Notes: generated from the letters alone by a model not told the origin. A DNA stretch of 64,000 nt from Prorocentrum cordatum (GCA_963575745.1 CAUYUJ010019950.1:62001-126000), one strand, 5' to 3'; positions 1 through 12,109 are shown, numbered from the stretch's first letter. Made by a program: numbers and translations.

Positions 1-90
1 ACTGGTCGTAGAAGCGGGATGTAGTGGGGCGCGAGACATAGCCAGATGGCTCTGGCGATCCAGCTTCCCGGTTCGAGCTGCGGCTGCCTT

Positions 91-2891
91 TCACTCAGCA
101 AGCCTTTTGCCGCGCGCTGCGCGTCGGTTCCACTGATGGAGCTTCGGTCGACGCTGCTGGATTGCCTCGACCTGCCGTTGGCTTCTTCGTCTCTTTGCGC
201 AGCATCCAGGGCTCGAATTACTGCCTCCAGGCAGGGTGTCGCCCCTGTACCCTGCCGGGGCAGGGGGCCTTGCTGGGCTGCCAGACTCCTCGCCTAGGAT
301 CTGCCGGATATCGATATGCCAGGGCGTTGTGGTGCTGCGGGTGTTGTTTTCTGCCTCCGGTGTCGCGCATGGCCTCCCTCCGAGGTTTCCTTGCCCGCCG
401 ATATCCCGCGTGTTTCTCCTAGTCGTCCGGGCTCTTTCTCCGTTTTCTACGGCCCTTCTGTCTCCAGTTAGTATGCCCTCCTGTAGCTGGCCCATAGGAT
501 CCAGCCAGCCCATCACCCACTCCTGTAGCTCTGGGTGGATGTATCCTCCTGGCAGCGGGGCCTCCACCTCCCTTTCTGTCAGCTGGGAAATGGTTTGAGC
601 GTTCCGGGCGAGTTGGGCGTGTGCGCCAACGTGTGGCTGCGTGCTCGATTGTACTGGGTGCTATCTCCGCGGCCCTGAAGACCTCTCGCAGCACGTCTCT
701 CCCTCTGTCTGTGGAAGATTCGCAGATAAAGGGGATAAGAATTCTGCTCCATGTCATGTTGCTCGGGACGCTGTCATTGGCGACGAGGCTTCGTATCTCT
801 AGGATCTCCTGCGAGAGCTTGATGGCGCTGTTTCTGCCTTCTGGCGAGAGCCGTGAACCGAAACCGGGCCATCGTTGCTCGATGGTCCGAGTGTCTGGGC
901 CCGCTGGAGTGTCATTGATTTGCCTGCGAGCTGTCTGGGGTGCTGGTGACCCCCCTCTCGTGGGATCGGATTTGAAGCGTTAGCGCTAACCTCATCGCCG
1001 TTCCGCACGGGCTGTTCGGCGAGAGGTGGTCCGCAATGGGTCTCCCTTCTCGTCCCGCATTGACGACGATGGCCGCGCGCGCTACTTCCACCGTAACTGA
1101 ATCCACGCCAGGTGCGCCGGGTGGGCGTTCCTCCGTCGGGATCTGTACCACACCCAGGGCCTGCTCAAGAAAACTACATCCTATTTCAGCCCGAAGCCAG
1201 TCCGCATCGTCCGCAGAGATGGTCCTAAGACTCCCCAGGACTTTCGCCCTTATGTCATCCACGTCGATGTCGCCCGCTACGGGCTCTAGGGTGCGGCTCG
1301 GTACAGTGATGTGCTCCGCGCGCGCTAGGCACCCAGGGACCCAGTCCCGGAACTGTCGGTTCACCGAAGAATGCGATCTCGGTGCGATCTCGGATCTGCG
1401 CGGAAACTTCTAGTGCCCAGCTGTGGGAAGCACCGCAAAGTCTGGCTAGTGCACCGACCGCGGCTCTGAGGGCTGGTTCGTCGCCCAGTTCCGCGTTCGC
1501 GCTATCGACCGACCCGTGCCAAAGGTCGTTGGGGTTGTCTGCCATGTGGCACCATGCGGCAAGCAACTCGGCGACGAGCCCAGAAGGAGTGAAGCTGGTC
1601 GTCTCTGGTAGTAGGTGTGAAGGGCATGTGTGGCTTGCGATGGGCGCGTACCTGGCCCCCACCCTTGCCACTTGGAACGAGAGCTGAGGTCCCCGGGCAT
1701 CGAGTGGGTGTCCCGGGGCCATGGAAGTGTCAGGATAAATTCCGTCCAGTGCGAGACACCAGGGTGTGGCCAACCTGTGGCACACGATGCACATGGGTTC
1801 ACTGGGGTCCCGTATGAGCCACGATCCGCAGTATCCGCACCTCGTGGTGGGGTGAAAGAAGTCACCAAACATTAACTTGTGAGAAGTGGTGTTCAAGGGC
1901 CAGGGCTCACATGGTTCCTCACTGCCCTGCACCGCCACCCCGGGCATGCCTGGCGCGTGGGCGTACACCCCAAGAATGGCTGGCTTAGCCCAACCAATGG
2001 GTCCTGTGCCGTATACTGTCCTTCCGACAGGACGTCGGCGCCTGAGCTGATCCAATCTCCTCTGTCTCTGGCCCATCTTCTTACCTCGCTGTAGTCAGGG
2101 AAATGGACCCTGCTCTGTCTGTGCTCATGGACGAGAATGCGGCAAATTTTGAATCTGCGCTCGAGGTCTAGAGCCGTGTCCCCGCCGCGTGGCCCTCCCC
2201 TCTCCGGGGCGGAATCGTGTCTGCCTCTGGTGGATGTGAGTATGGCGTTCGGGAGGAGGTCGTCCATGGTGTCTGCCAATCCGATGTCTGAGTAGTGCGC
2301 TGCGTATTCTAGAGCGTCATGCTCGAGGTGGGCCGCGAGCATTTCGGTGTCGGTGGGGTTCTCGCAATCAAATCTTTCTGCGTCGATGACAGGGTCCCGC
2401 GAGATGCTGGCGAAGCGGAAGGCCGGGGCCTGCGCCGGGTCTGGCCCTACCCCTCCTAGTCTTGCTTCGTGGTCCGCCCCCGTTATGGACCAGATTAACC
2501 AGGATGGGTCAAGGTGCGCCAGCGCTGGTCCCAGTGCGTAGAACCGATCATTGGTGCTGGAATCGCTCCAGCGCCCTTCCCCCCCTTCCGGTGAGGACCT
2601 AAGCGGGTTAGGGGCATCGCCCAATGGTCTCTGGTCCCCCAAGGTGTTCGGGTGCAGCCCGGGGTGCCCTGGGGGGTGCCGTCTCCAGCAGAAGTGCACC
2701 AGGGGCTCCAGCCCAGTGCGCATCTCGGTGGTGCGCATCCCGTCCTCCGTCGCCAGCTCTCTCCAGGGTCCGTCGCGTGGCTCGTGATGGGCTGCCAGTG
2801 CGCTAAAGGTTCCTCCTCGCCTGGTCAGCCTGGGGCCTGCTGCCCGAGGTCCAAAGTTGGGTCCGTCGGATTCCCGGCTTCCGCTCCGCAC
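91..2891 (-). pseudogene. Decayed minus-strand ORF of unknown family, with a zinc-ribbon-like motif
   Basis: One protein-like reading runs leftwards through this stretch but changes frame about four times, near 2.0, 1.35, 0.85-0.9 and 0.57 kb. The pieces (2891-1893, 2076-1255, 1364-912, about 890-600 and 567-91) read as ordinary globular protein only when followed across these shifts. The second piece holds a C-x2-C ... C-x2-C arrangement (CGYCG at about 1820, CIVCH at about 1775) that could bind zinc. The left end is rich in Arg, Gly and Pro. No family is recognised, no start codon is evident (the outermost frame opens with GTG), and the right end may be truncated. Its orientation and style resemble the N-terminal regions of the large retroelement polyproteins in this window, but I see no alignable motif. 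It is a probable mobile-element relic; the function is unknown. Confidence 0.4.
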
Positions 2892-2899
2892 CGCGTCGG

Positions 2900-4430
2900 T
2901 GTGCCCCGAGCCGTCTAGCCACCTGGCATGGTGGGCGGTCCTGATCTGGAGTCCGTACCTGGGTGGCTCCAGGTCTATGTCGGGGATGTCCGAATCATCC
3001 TGCTAGTAACCGTGAGGGTCTCTGGCACTATCTGGAGAGGAGCAGGCCCGAGGTCTTTCCCTTCTTATCGCCCCCTGAGCTGTCTGCTCGCGCGGGCTGG
3101 GCCTGCTCCGCTCGCGGCGGCTTGAGCCGGGAGTGGCGGGTGAAGGGGCGGGGGGGCCAGGAGGGGGGGCGATCGGGGGATCCAGGGGTGCGGGATCGGC
3201 GTGCGCGGCGATCGGGGCGGGCCCCTGTGCGGCGGGGCTGCTGCCGCTATCCCCAGAGGCACTCTTCTTCCAAAAAGTGGAACAATGTGTTTTGCTTAAG
3301 CTTTACTGGATTTTCCTCTTCTCGAAATTAACAAGTGGGTTGGAATGTTGTGTTGTTGGCGGGTGGTGCGCGGTTGCAATCTCGAGTTAAGATTGATGTT
3401 TTACGTGTACGTTGGCGCTGTGCATAGCTGCAAGCGCGTTTCGCCCCCCGCGCCGCAGAAAAAAAAAGGGGGGGCGAAGGGGGGGGGGGGGAAAGAGGGG
3501 GGGGGGCAAACGGAGAAAGGGGGGCCACGAGGAGGAGGAAGAAAGGAGGAGCGACGGGGCGAGGAGGAAGCGGGGGGGGAGACGGGGGATGAGGACGAGG
3601 AAGGGGAAGAGGAAAATGAAGAGGAATATGAAGAGGAAGGGAACGGAGGAGGAGGGGGAGGGGGATGAGGAAGAGGAGGAGGAGAAAGAGGAGGAGGAGG
3701 AAACGGAGGAGGAGGAGGAGGATAGGATGAGGAGAGGAGGAAGAGGATCAAGGAGGAAGAGGAGCAGGAGGAAGGAGGGAGGAGGGAGAAGGCAGGAAAC
3801 AGGAGGAGGAGGAGGAGGAGGAGGGGGAAGAGGAGGAGGTGGAGGTGGAAGAGGAGGTCAAGGAGGAGGAGGAGGAGACGGATTCGCCGTCGCCGTCGCC
3901 CTCGCCGTCGTCGTCGCAGCCGTCGTCGTTGTCGTCGCCGTCGTCGCCGTCGGCGTGTGTGTTTGGGTCAGCAATCCAGCGTCTTGTCCATCGCTTTGTT
4001 TATTCATTGCTGCGCTGCGCGCTCTTTCCGTCACCCAGGGCATGGCGGGAACCGCGATCGGCACCGAGACGGCCCAAAACAGACGCGCGAATGCCCAAGA
4101 TAGCCCCGCGCGGACATCAGAGAGCTTCAAGGTTAAAAGTCAGCAGGTGTGATTTCCTTGGGCGGCAGGTGGCTGGCAAAGCCAATGGGCTTAGAATCGG
4201 CATGGGGACGGACTGGGCGGGGGGGGGGAGTGGGAGAGGGGCCGAGTGATGGCGATGTTGTTTACGATGGTGATGCTGCTGACGACGTCGACGGCCCCAA
4301 CGTTGTCTCGGGCCGCCTGCCGCGACGCCAATTCCACGAGCGCGCAGGCACGTGACGAATCAAACTCACCGTGGCCAGAGGAACAGCAACGTCTCAAGCG
4401 AACGACCGATGCTAACAATCGGCCTCGCGC
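2900..4430. other. Intergenic stretch with a purine-rich low-complexity tract
   Basis: No gene was seen here. From about 3460 to 3900 the plus strand is an almost pure G/A tract of GGA, GGGGAA and GAGGAA units, passing into GTCGCC repeats up to about 3955. The long open frames across it (Glu/Gly/Arg or Pro/Ser) are products of composition, not genes. The flanks at 2900-3450 and 3960-4430 contain nothing recognisable. Confidence 0.6.
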
Positions 4431-4432
4431 GC

Positions 4433-5494
4433 TTACGAGAACGATCCGAAAAATGTGGTCATCCTCATCCTCCTTCTCGCCCTTCCCTCCCCCTCTCCTC
4501 CTCCTCCCCCCCCCCCCCTCCCTGGGCAGAACCGCTCTGCTCGCGCGCTCGGGCAGAAATCCGAGAAGAGGCACGCGACTGCTACGCCAAAGCTCGGAAT
4601 CGGGATTGCGTCTGCGATGGCGGATGCAGCGTCATCAGCTAGATTGTGCGTGGGCTTCGGGCCGCCGCCTTGGAGCATCGGCATTTCTTTGAACGTGAGG
4701 CGCCTATCATATTTCATGCAGCGCCCCGAAATCACCCACATAAGCTGGTCCCTGCCGAGAGCGGGGCGCATGTCAGGATCGATCATCGCGCTGCCAGTGA
4801 AACACCTGCTCTTCATAGCAACTACAGAAAGATGGTCAGCATGGCGCTCGACTGGGGTGCTGTCGACGCGCTTCTCGGCAGCGAACCTGGCTTTGAAGTG
4901 ACCCAGGCGCCCCCTGACAGCGTTGCCAAAACTATTGGATGCAGGCTCAATGTTATTCATGGCGAGCCCATGCAACTTAAAACCCTTCAAACGGATGTTG
5001 TCGGGCGCCCTGGTAGGCAGCTCCGTTCTAGAATGCAAGGCGTCGCGCCCGCAGAGGTAATGCTTCTGGCGGCGCTGTGGGAAGCCGAGATGGCGCGTGT
5101 CGACCGCCCAGGCCCAGCACTTAAACGATGCGGGAAGCTCAGCCGACAACGCTGCAAGGGCCTCATCGATGGCAGACTCCACATCTCCCACAAGTATACA
5201 ATTGGCCATGGAATCACACTCGATACAGAAATCATAGAACGTGTTGAGGGAGCGGGTGGCTTGGTCTATGCTGCACCCCAGCACCGGTGAGAACTGCTGC
5301 GCCCTCTGATCAGTCCACTTGAGGCTTGCGTTCTCGCATGCGAGGAACTCGCAAATCGGCTTAGCACGCGCGAACATGAGATTTGGCACACTGTCGAGCT
5401 CGACCTGTGGCACTGATCTCAAACTGGGACTCGGTGGAGGGGGGGGGGGTCGCGTTGGAAACTGAAAGCCACTGGAAACGCACTGGAAACTCAT
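4433..5494 (-). pseudogene. C5-cytosine DNA methyltransferase-like fragment
   Basis: The real coding part is about 5425-4620. The N-terminal 25 residues come from a tandem array and the C-terminal 30 from G-rich filler. A C5-methyltransferase would transfer a methyl group from AdoMet to cytosine in DNA. Visible family features are a motif VIII-like block, GFPQRRQKHYLCG (compare GxPQxRxR), with a preceding acidic ECDSM block that may match motif VI, and a C-terminal block RRLTFKEMPMLQGG resembling the motif IX/X region (R-x-LT-x-x-E ... LQG). The region that should carry motif I and the catalytic Pro-Cys of motif IV is absent. The remaining frame is open. Because N-terminal motifs are missing and the ORF is bounded by repeats, this is most likely a truncated copy. 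Methyltransferase genes captured by retrotransposons are known in dinoflagellates, which fits the surroundings, but no RT is adjacent. Confidence 0.55.
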
Positions 5495-5520
5495 TGGACA
5501 CTTACTTGAAATTTACCGCG
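5455..5520. repeat. Short array of the 11-bp 'tggaaac' family
   Basis: About six degenerate units built on 'actggaaacgc / actggaaactc / cttgaaattta' occur in a row. The same unit type forms longer arrays at 9808-9952 and 16676-16790, so this is a dispersed satellite-like motif. It runs into the upstream end of the methyltransferase-like ORF. Confidence 0.6.
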
Positions 5521-6665
5521 GGTTCGGGTCTTATCATGGGCGACCTTTGTGAAATCGCCGTCAGCAGGGCCAACGTGGATACGACTGTTGCCCCTCTTGT
5601 GCGCCCAGAAGATATGTTGGCGGAGCGACTCGTCGATCTCCCGCGCGTGACTCCGGGGTGAGACGCCAACCTATCGGGCGCCACAAGCTTGTTTTTTTTC
5701 GTGCGTGGCGGTCTGGCCCCAGCAACGCAAAAACCGTGTGAGGAGTGGTGAATTGCAGGTGTTTCGCATGGATTAATGTCGGGGGTGACGGGTCATGGCG
5801 CGAGGGCGCGCGGGGGGACGGCGCGAGAGGAGGGGAGGGGAGGGGGGGCGAGAGAGGAGATATGAAAAGGGGGTGGGAGGAGAGATGAAATGGGGGAAGG
5901 CGCGTGCGCGTCGTTGCTACGCCCCCTGGACGTTCCAAAACTACCGCCTCCCGAAGAGGGGGGGGGGGGGGGGGGGCGCCTCCAGCCCGCAGGGCGCTGA
6001 TGCCAGGGCGAACGGTTCGAGCCGCAGGGCGTCGAGGGCATTGCCGAGGATGTCTCCGGCAAAGTCCTGTCGAGAACTGCCCCCAAAGATGGGGGTCGGG
6101 GGTCGGCGGGGAAGGTGGCGCAAGCATTGCCCTAAGATAGTGCAACGCACTGGGCCTCAACGGGGGCTGTGCGAGCGCCGTGGGCATGCGTATGGTGTGT
6201 GTGTGCATGTCTGTATATGTATGTGATGCGTGGGTCCTGCCACTCGGCATCAATCGGCTCGGGCGACTCGCGTCGCGCTTGCCGCAGACGAGAGGGCGTC
6301 GGCCTTGCGTTTGCTGGCCATAGTGGTGTCGATCTGCAAAGGTCAACGCCAAGATGCTCTCGCGCCCGAAAGGGCTGCGGACGCTGCGGGGGATCAGCAC
6401 ATAGAGGCTCGGATGGCGCGAACAAGGCGCGGCGGCAATATTTGCACAGGCAGGCTCTCAGTATCCCTCTTTCCTCATTGTTCCTCCTCCTCCCCCCCTC
6501 ACTCCCCCCTCCCCCCCCCCTCCTCCTCCACCCCCCCCCCTCCCCTGCGCCCCCTCCCCCTCCTCATTCTCCTCCTCTTCGCCATCCTCGCCCCCCATCC
6601 TCATCGTCCGCCTACTCCCCGTCGCCATCGTCATCTCCCCCGTCTCCGAGTGATGAATGCAGTGA
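5521..6665. other. No gene seen; G- and C-homopolymer-rich spacer
   Basis: This stretch contains a G-run at about 5960-5977, a purine-rich patch at 5795-5890 and a C/T-rich patch at 6470-6640. The open frames are Pro-, Arg- or Gly-rich filler, and no frame shows protein-like composition over a useful length. Confidence 0.55.
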
Positions 6666-6671
6666 GGATGC

Positions 6672-8787
6672 TTACAAAACTGCCCACGCGCTACTCTTCT
6701 CTACAACCGGTAGAAGTCGGAGGCGATCGAAGATCGACTCCTCCCAGACATGCCGATGGCATACATTGGCGATCCTCGCCGCGCACAAGTTTAACGATTC
6801 GTCGTGAAACATTGAGTAGTACCTGGGGTCCCCGTATCGGGAAATCCGCATTGTTAAATGCACGAGCAGGGGGTCTTTCGGTTTCAATTCAGGCGCAGCC
6901 ACCGACATCAACGTCAAGTGGCGGATGCAACAGTCCAGCAACCGTTGGCAGCCTTCGCGTGACACTACACGCGGAGCGCTACGAATCAAGTCCATATAGT
7001 CAATCAGCGCTTGACCAGCACCTTCTAGCGTCTCTAGCGCGTCGCCCTCTATATTGCGCTTGTTGGCACGACAGAAGTCCACGGCCCACGTCGTTGACGC
7101 CCCTGTCTCGGCGGCTTTGGTTTTTAGTTATGGTGCATCGCGGGTCCCGATCATCTTTGGGGTTAGCTGACCCAGTTGGTAGTTTAAGTCGACGTTGTTC
7201 TCCCTGCGCCAGGCCTTGTAGTCACTGTATATGCGGGCACAGCATTCGCCCTTGATTGCATCTTGTCCACCAGTGATGTTCCACGCGTTGTCGTTTATTG
7301 TCGACCAGTTAGCTGCTGGGACATGCCGATGCGTCACTCCCAAGTACAATGTATGAAGGGTGTCGATGTGCATTCAAATTTACCTACGTCGAAAAGGCCC
7401 ATGCACGGATCAAGCGGCCCCCTTTTTGAAGCCCCAGGGTCGGAATTGGATGCGCGAGAATTCTGCCGAAGGCTTTCTTCCGCCTATCAAAATGCAGGCC
7501 ACAAATTTCCACAATCAAAATTCTTACAGAGTCGTCCGACACGTCGGCCGCAATCTCGCGCGGGGCACATTCATCGTTGTATGTCAACGTGGGCTCGCCC
7601 CAACCGTGCCCATCCAGAGCAATGTCGGAAAGCTCGTGCAGCCTGGTGTCGAACATGCGCAGCACATCGGGGCTGTGGTAGGGTTGTGTATCGATGGCGG
7701 TTTCCCCTGCACGGGCGTGGCGACGAGGTCTGACCTTCCCCCTCCCCCCCCCAAAAAAAAAAAAAAACACCGCACAGGCCGCAACAACCGATGTGCAAGC
7801 GAGTTGGACACCCCGCTCCTTGACTGCGTCGCAGCACAGAAGATACGCGATCTGCGCGTTGCATTCCAAGGTGCAAAGCCCAATGTCGAGCAATAGTCGC
7901 TCCAGTCGCCCTTGATCTGTACAGGGATGTAGCTGGCATTCAGCAATGGCGACTCGTGGGCCCACGCTTTCAGTTTTGAGTCATCAGCGAACGGTTCGCC
8001 TGTCCATGTGGTCAGCTGTCTGCGGCCGTCCGCGGCCGCGGACAGGCTCCACTCGATGAAGGAAAATATTGGCCATGTCGTGCGCCGCCCCCTGTAGACA
8101 CATCTGCGCATCTCCCGCGTAGACACGCAACCAATGTAGTGCCTCTTGTTCGTCTGTAAGTTGTGGATGGTGAACAGCGCCAGACTGTCGGAACGGCTCG
8201 GGCCAATGGCCCGCGTAAGTTTGACGCCGCCAACGTATGTGGCAAGAGGGTAGCATGTTCGGTCGTCATCTGCGCGATGTCGGTGCGGATGTCGCCTGTA
8301 GTCCCCCGTCCACTCTGCAGCGGGTGGCGGATTTATGTAGCCACTTGTTGTAGGCAATGCATTGCGCTCGGCTTCCAGCAAGTCGCGTGGGGGGGGCGAA
8401 GGGCACAAGTTTGGTGTCGCGAACGTTTCTGATATGCATTGGAAGCTTTAGCATGCACATCTCAGGAGCCGCAGGCGACTGCGGTAGCACAGTCTTGAGG
8501 TGTCGATTGTACGTCCCCGTCGGCTTTCCTGGTGGAAACGCAAACCTCTTCAGATCGGCCCCTGACGAACCAGACTGCACGGCCAGCCAGCAAGTGATAC
8601 ACAAGCTCTTTGCCGTCATCGTGCCCATAGCATACTGTAGCAGTAGGTGGTCAGCGAGTTCGGCACCTCGCTCCTCGCGAACGCGAGCTGTGGCGTCGTC
8701 TTGACGTCGCCATTCTGACTCTTCCCAGCTGAATCTCTTGGAAGGTCGCTGGGATGGATCCCACGACGCCTGTCGGCGTCGACTCAT
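6672..8787 (-). pseudogene. Decayed copy of a repeated dinoflagellate protein family, probably transposon-derived
   Basis: Following the minus strand from an ATG at 8785-8787, the reading is coherent but uses pieces 8787 to about 8400, 8400 to about 7770, about 7765-7384, 7373-7131 and 7082-6672, with a TAA at 7128-7130. It begins with a basic Trp-rich segment, then a block around ADHLLLQYAMGTMTAKSLC and a central block around KGDWSDYCSTLGFAPWN. Near the end come HIDTLHTLYLGVTH and LVHLTMRISRYGDPRYYSMF. I recognise this block order from multi-copy predicted proteins of dinoflagellates. The 'D-x-LHTLYLGV' block resembles one in Tnp2-like (Transposase_21) transposases, so I infer a transposase-like origin. 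A run of 14 A at 7753-7766 sits exactly at one frame change, so slippage in the genome or in sequencing could explain that break. No terminal inverted repeats were found. Confidence 0.55.
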
Positions 8788-8789
8788 GT

Positions 8790-9805
8790 GGACAGTGGAT
8801 TCACAAACACATTGTGCCAAAACGGCAGGCTATAAGCAACGGTGATGATGATAATGTTGCTGCTGATGATGATGATGATGATGATGATGATGGCGGTGAT
8901 TGTTGACCGTGTCATAACCATGCCAATGACGAATGTGGGTGACGATGTGGTGAGTTAATATGTATGTTATTTCGTGACGGTGCTGGTATGAGATTGTGTT
9001 CGTGTTTTGACACGGTGTCGATAACAATGAGACCCATCGACGTGTGCATATCAACCCATTTGTGGTCATATGTTGCGCGATGGTGGGTTGAAGGGGCAGG
9101 CGTTCGGTGGGGTTGGGGCCATGGAGTTGATAATCCATCCTCAGTGCAGCACCCCTCATGACATGATCTCCCCCTTTTGAGGGGGGGGGGGCGGATTCGA
9201 CCGCGATATTATCAAACCGAGAGGAGCTGCAACGCACGGGGCGGCGCGAGGGCGCGAGGGCGCGCCTGTGGGCGTGGCGTAGGCGGAGATGTGGCAGCAC
9301 GGGGCGAGAGAGCACGGGGCGAGAGAGCACTCCAGCTTGCTAGTTACGTCCATCCTTCCCTCAGTCTCGTCACCGATCCCTCCCTCCTGGCCAATCCCCC
9401 CTCTCGTCATCTTTGCGACCCGTCCCTCCCTCCATCCCCTGTTCCTCTCGATCATGTTCGTCGCATTTCACCTCAATGTTCCTGTGCCCCGTCCTCCTTC
9501 CCACTTCTCTCCCTGCTCCTCCATCCCTCTAGCCCGTCACGCAAACTTCCGCAGTGACATTCTGATCCATCCATCCTCAGTTCCTCCTACTCCCTCAGCT
9601 CCCCCCTCCATCTATCCAGGGATAGTGGCGTCTGGGACGGGGAGGTGTGAGAACGTGGCAGGCGGAGGACAGATCCCAGGATCCAGGATTTTCGTTTGCA
9701 ATGCGTTTGCGCTATCTCCGAGCGTGGAAGCAGGAGAGAAACCATCACAGCACACGTCCGCGCACAAAAAAACCTACAACTCGAGAGTGCCGAAACCAGG
9801 CCAAA
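8790..9805. other. Spacer with a trinucleotide repeat; no gene seen
   Basis: An ATG/GAT trinucleotide repeat lies at about 8843-8893. A G-run lies at 9180-9191 and a duplicated 'acggggcgagagagc' at 9298-9330. From 9340 to 9610 the plus strand is C/T-rich. Nothing protein-like is present. Confidence 0.5.
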
Positions 9806-9807
9806 CT

Positions 9808-9952
9808 GACTGGAAATTTACCGGAAACTTACCGGAAACTTACCGGAAACTTACCGGCTATTTCTCGATACATTCGCCATTTCTGGAAACTGACTGGAAA
9901 CTGACTGGAAACTGACTGGAAACTTACCGCAAACTGGACACAAACTGGACAG
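9808..9952. repeat. 11-bp tandem array (aaacttaccgg / aaactgactgg)
   Basis: Two blocks are seen. 'aaacttaccgg' is repeated about four times (9816-9860) and, after a 30-bp break, 'aaactgactgg' about four times (9886-9928). The array closes with 'accgcaaactggac'. The same unit and the same closing motif occur at 16676-16790 on the same strand. The unit length is 11 bp, so it translates as a repeating KLTGNLPETYR-like peptide, which is not a gene. Confidence 0.75.
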
Positions 9953-9954
9953 GC

Positions 9955-10485
9955 ACTTGGCGAACGAAATCGTTACACCACGCCAGAAATTCAGTATGCC
10001 CGACGGCAAACCTCAGATATCGTGGCACCGAACCGTCAAGTGTGAGATGGACGCCATCCTGGAAGAGACGATCCCCGCACGTTCTGAGCGACGAGCCTCT
10101 CGGACCAACTCCTGGGAGCGAGGCTTCCTCAGACTCTTCAATCAGCAGCGTACGAGGCACCCCAACGACACTCACCAGCATCTGGCCGAGCTGATGTAGA
10201 AGGCAGGCGTGTTAAACGTGCCACATATCTACAATGGAGCTTGATTGCGAGCGGCCCACGGGGCAGTGGCACATATTATCGATCTCACCCAATCTGATGG
10301 GACAAAGCCAGCAGAGGACCGATAATACACCACAACCCCTACGATAAAGCACAGAACAGCCTCGCAAGAGTATCCAAAATCCCCTCCACATCCTGAGCAT
10401 GCCTGTCCAGAACTAATCTCCACCCTCCCCATCATATTAATGCGTGGCGTTCGCACTGCCGCCACAACTAAGACCGCACATGCAG
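9955..10485. other. No gene seen
   Basis: The sequence is of mixed composition and moderately AT-rich for this window. Short open frames exist on both strands but none is protein-like. It separates the 11-bp array from the 3' end of the minus-strand gene ending at 10488. Confidence 0.5.
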
Positions 10486-10487
10486 GA

Positions 10488-11730
10488 TCACTCCTGGCTC
10501 GAGAGCTGCTGTGCGTTGAACTCCTCGAAGTCGTGGATGCGCTTGACGGCCCTGCCGAGCTTCTCCAAGTTCCCCTCGTGGTCTGCGCACCGCGACAACG
10601 CCCTGTTCACGTCGTTCGGCTCGGTCGGGATGGCCAGGGATTTGCCCTCCGTCATCGCAGCCTTGAACATTTCATCACCCTGAAGGTCGGCCTCGGTCTT
10701 CGAGATGATCGCCTCAAGCCTCTCGTTGAGCTGCGGGGATACTCGACGAAGCCATCGCATCTGTCCGCATGCGCTTCAGCAGGTTCTTCGCCTGGGAGAT
10801 CTGCGCAAGGCCAGTCGCCATGCAATCGCTGGCGCGCTTCTTCAGGCCCTTCGCGGCAATGGGAGTCTGAGTCGTTACTTTCCTGGACTTACCTTTGGCC
10901 TTTCCCTTCGCCTTCGGCTTCGCAGTTGGCGCTACTGGCGTCGGTGGTGTCGCAGGTGGCGTTGGTGTGTGTGGTGATGGCGTCGGATGTGGCGTCTGAG
11001 CTGGCGTCGGAGCTCCCGTCTGGGCCGGCGTCGGAGCTGGCGAGATTGGCGTCGGAGCAGGCGAGGCTGGCGTCGGAGTTGGCGCAGCTGCAGATCCACT
11101 GGCTTGCGGCATGCGCTGCTCGTCGTTGAACTCTACCCTCATCGATTGCCGCGTGGTGCCAGTGGCGGCGTCGTCGGTCTCGCGCACGTACCTGAACTCC
11201 AGACGCTTTGAACGAGGATTAATCCTGATCCATCTGCCACCTTTGCTGATGGCGTCGAGGCAAATGTTCATAGCACCTCTCTGCGCTGCGGGCGAACCCC
11301 AACCCCCCTTGCGCAACGACGATCTGCTCGTAGTTCATCCACTCGCCGTGGATGGTCTCCCGCTCCGACCTCTCTGTGATCTTAGACTTCTTCTCCTATG
11401 CGAGCGTCACCATCTATCGCCATCATCCCCTCTGCTCTTGGCCCAAGAGCAGGGGGGATGAGCGATGGTGGTAACGTTCGCTCCTGGTACTTGGCGAAGG
11501 ACTGCCTGGCCCAGTTCTCGCGCTCCTGCTGCTTCGCCTTCCTGCTCATCTTGTCGTAGCTGTTCTTCTTCTCTGGGTTCGCAACCATCTCTCTCATGAA
11601 GCGCTTGCCGATGACCCCCTCGGCGGCCACGTGGAACCCCTCTGCCGCGCGCGCCTCCAACGCGTCGTCCTTGATTTTCTCGAGCCTCGATTTCTGAGTG
11701 TCATCGAGCGGTGTCTCATCTTACTTCCTC
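10488..11730 (-). pseudogene. Hypothetical protein, GEWM family (frameshifted copy)
   Basis: The function is unknown. Three minus-strand pieces make one protein-like reading: about 11725-11400, about 11390-10780 and 10760-10488. They are shifted against each other near 11.4 and 11.3 kb and again near 10.75 kb. The first piece is charged and helical; no in-frame ATG precedes it after the TAA near 11726, so the true start is lost or upstream. The second piece carries GEWMNYEQ, then RLEFRYVRE, then a Pro/Thr linker of PTPAPTP-like repeats (about 11080-10950) and a basic KPKAKGKAKGKSRK stretch. The third piece is helical and ends at a normal stop. The intact gene at 62217-63506 has the same order of blocks, including GEWMTFK and LEVAYVKEG, so I place both in one family. 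It lies downstream of the 13654-15063 gene on the same strand, mirroring the pair at 60.3-63.5 kb. Confidence 0.5.
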
Positions 11731-12109
11731 AGGGGCCGAGCTCGGGAACCTCTCCTGGAACGCTTTCAGGGCCGCGCTCTCGAAGGTGCTCTCGCTGCTG
11801 CCAGGTTCCTCTCGAGATGGATGTAGAATACCAACATGCAAGTACACGCGCGCGAGCGCTCCTGACGTCACTGGGGCCCCCGCCGACCCACATTGAGGAA
11901 CTCCTAAACCTAACGCCAGAACTATTGAACGCTATCTCCCGACACCAAACCGATTCAACATCTTGCTTCCGTCCGCGCACGCGCCATGCAGCACAGGCAG
12001 CGCGGTCCCTCGGGCGCAACGGGCGGGCACTGGGTTCAGCCGCCGCTCTGCGTCTCCACCCACTCAGCGATGGCGCCATCCTGCGCGGCGCGAAATCCAG
12101 CCAAGGTCA

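Noticed and set aside
3412-4152. Long plus-strand frame rich in Gly, Glu and Arg
   Set aside because: It is the translation of a GGA/GAG purine tract; other frames are open too, and there is no protein-like segment.
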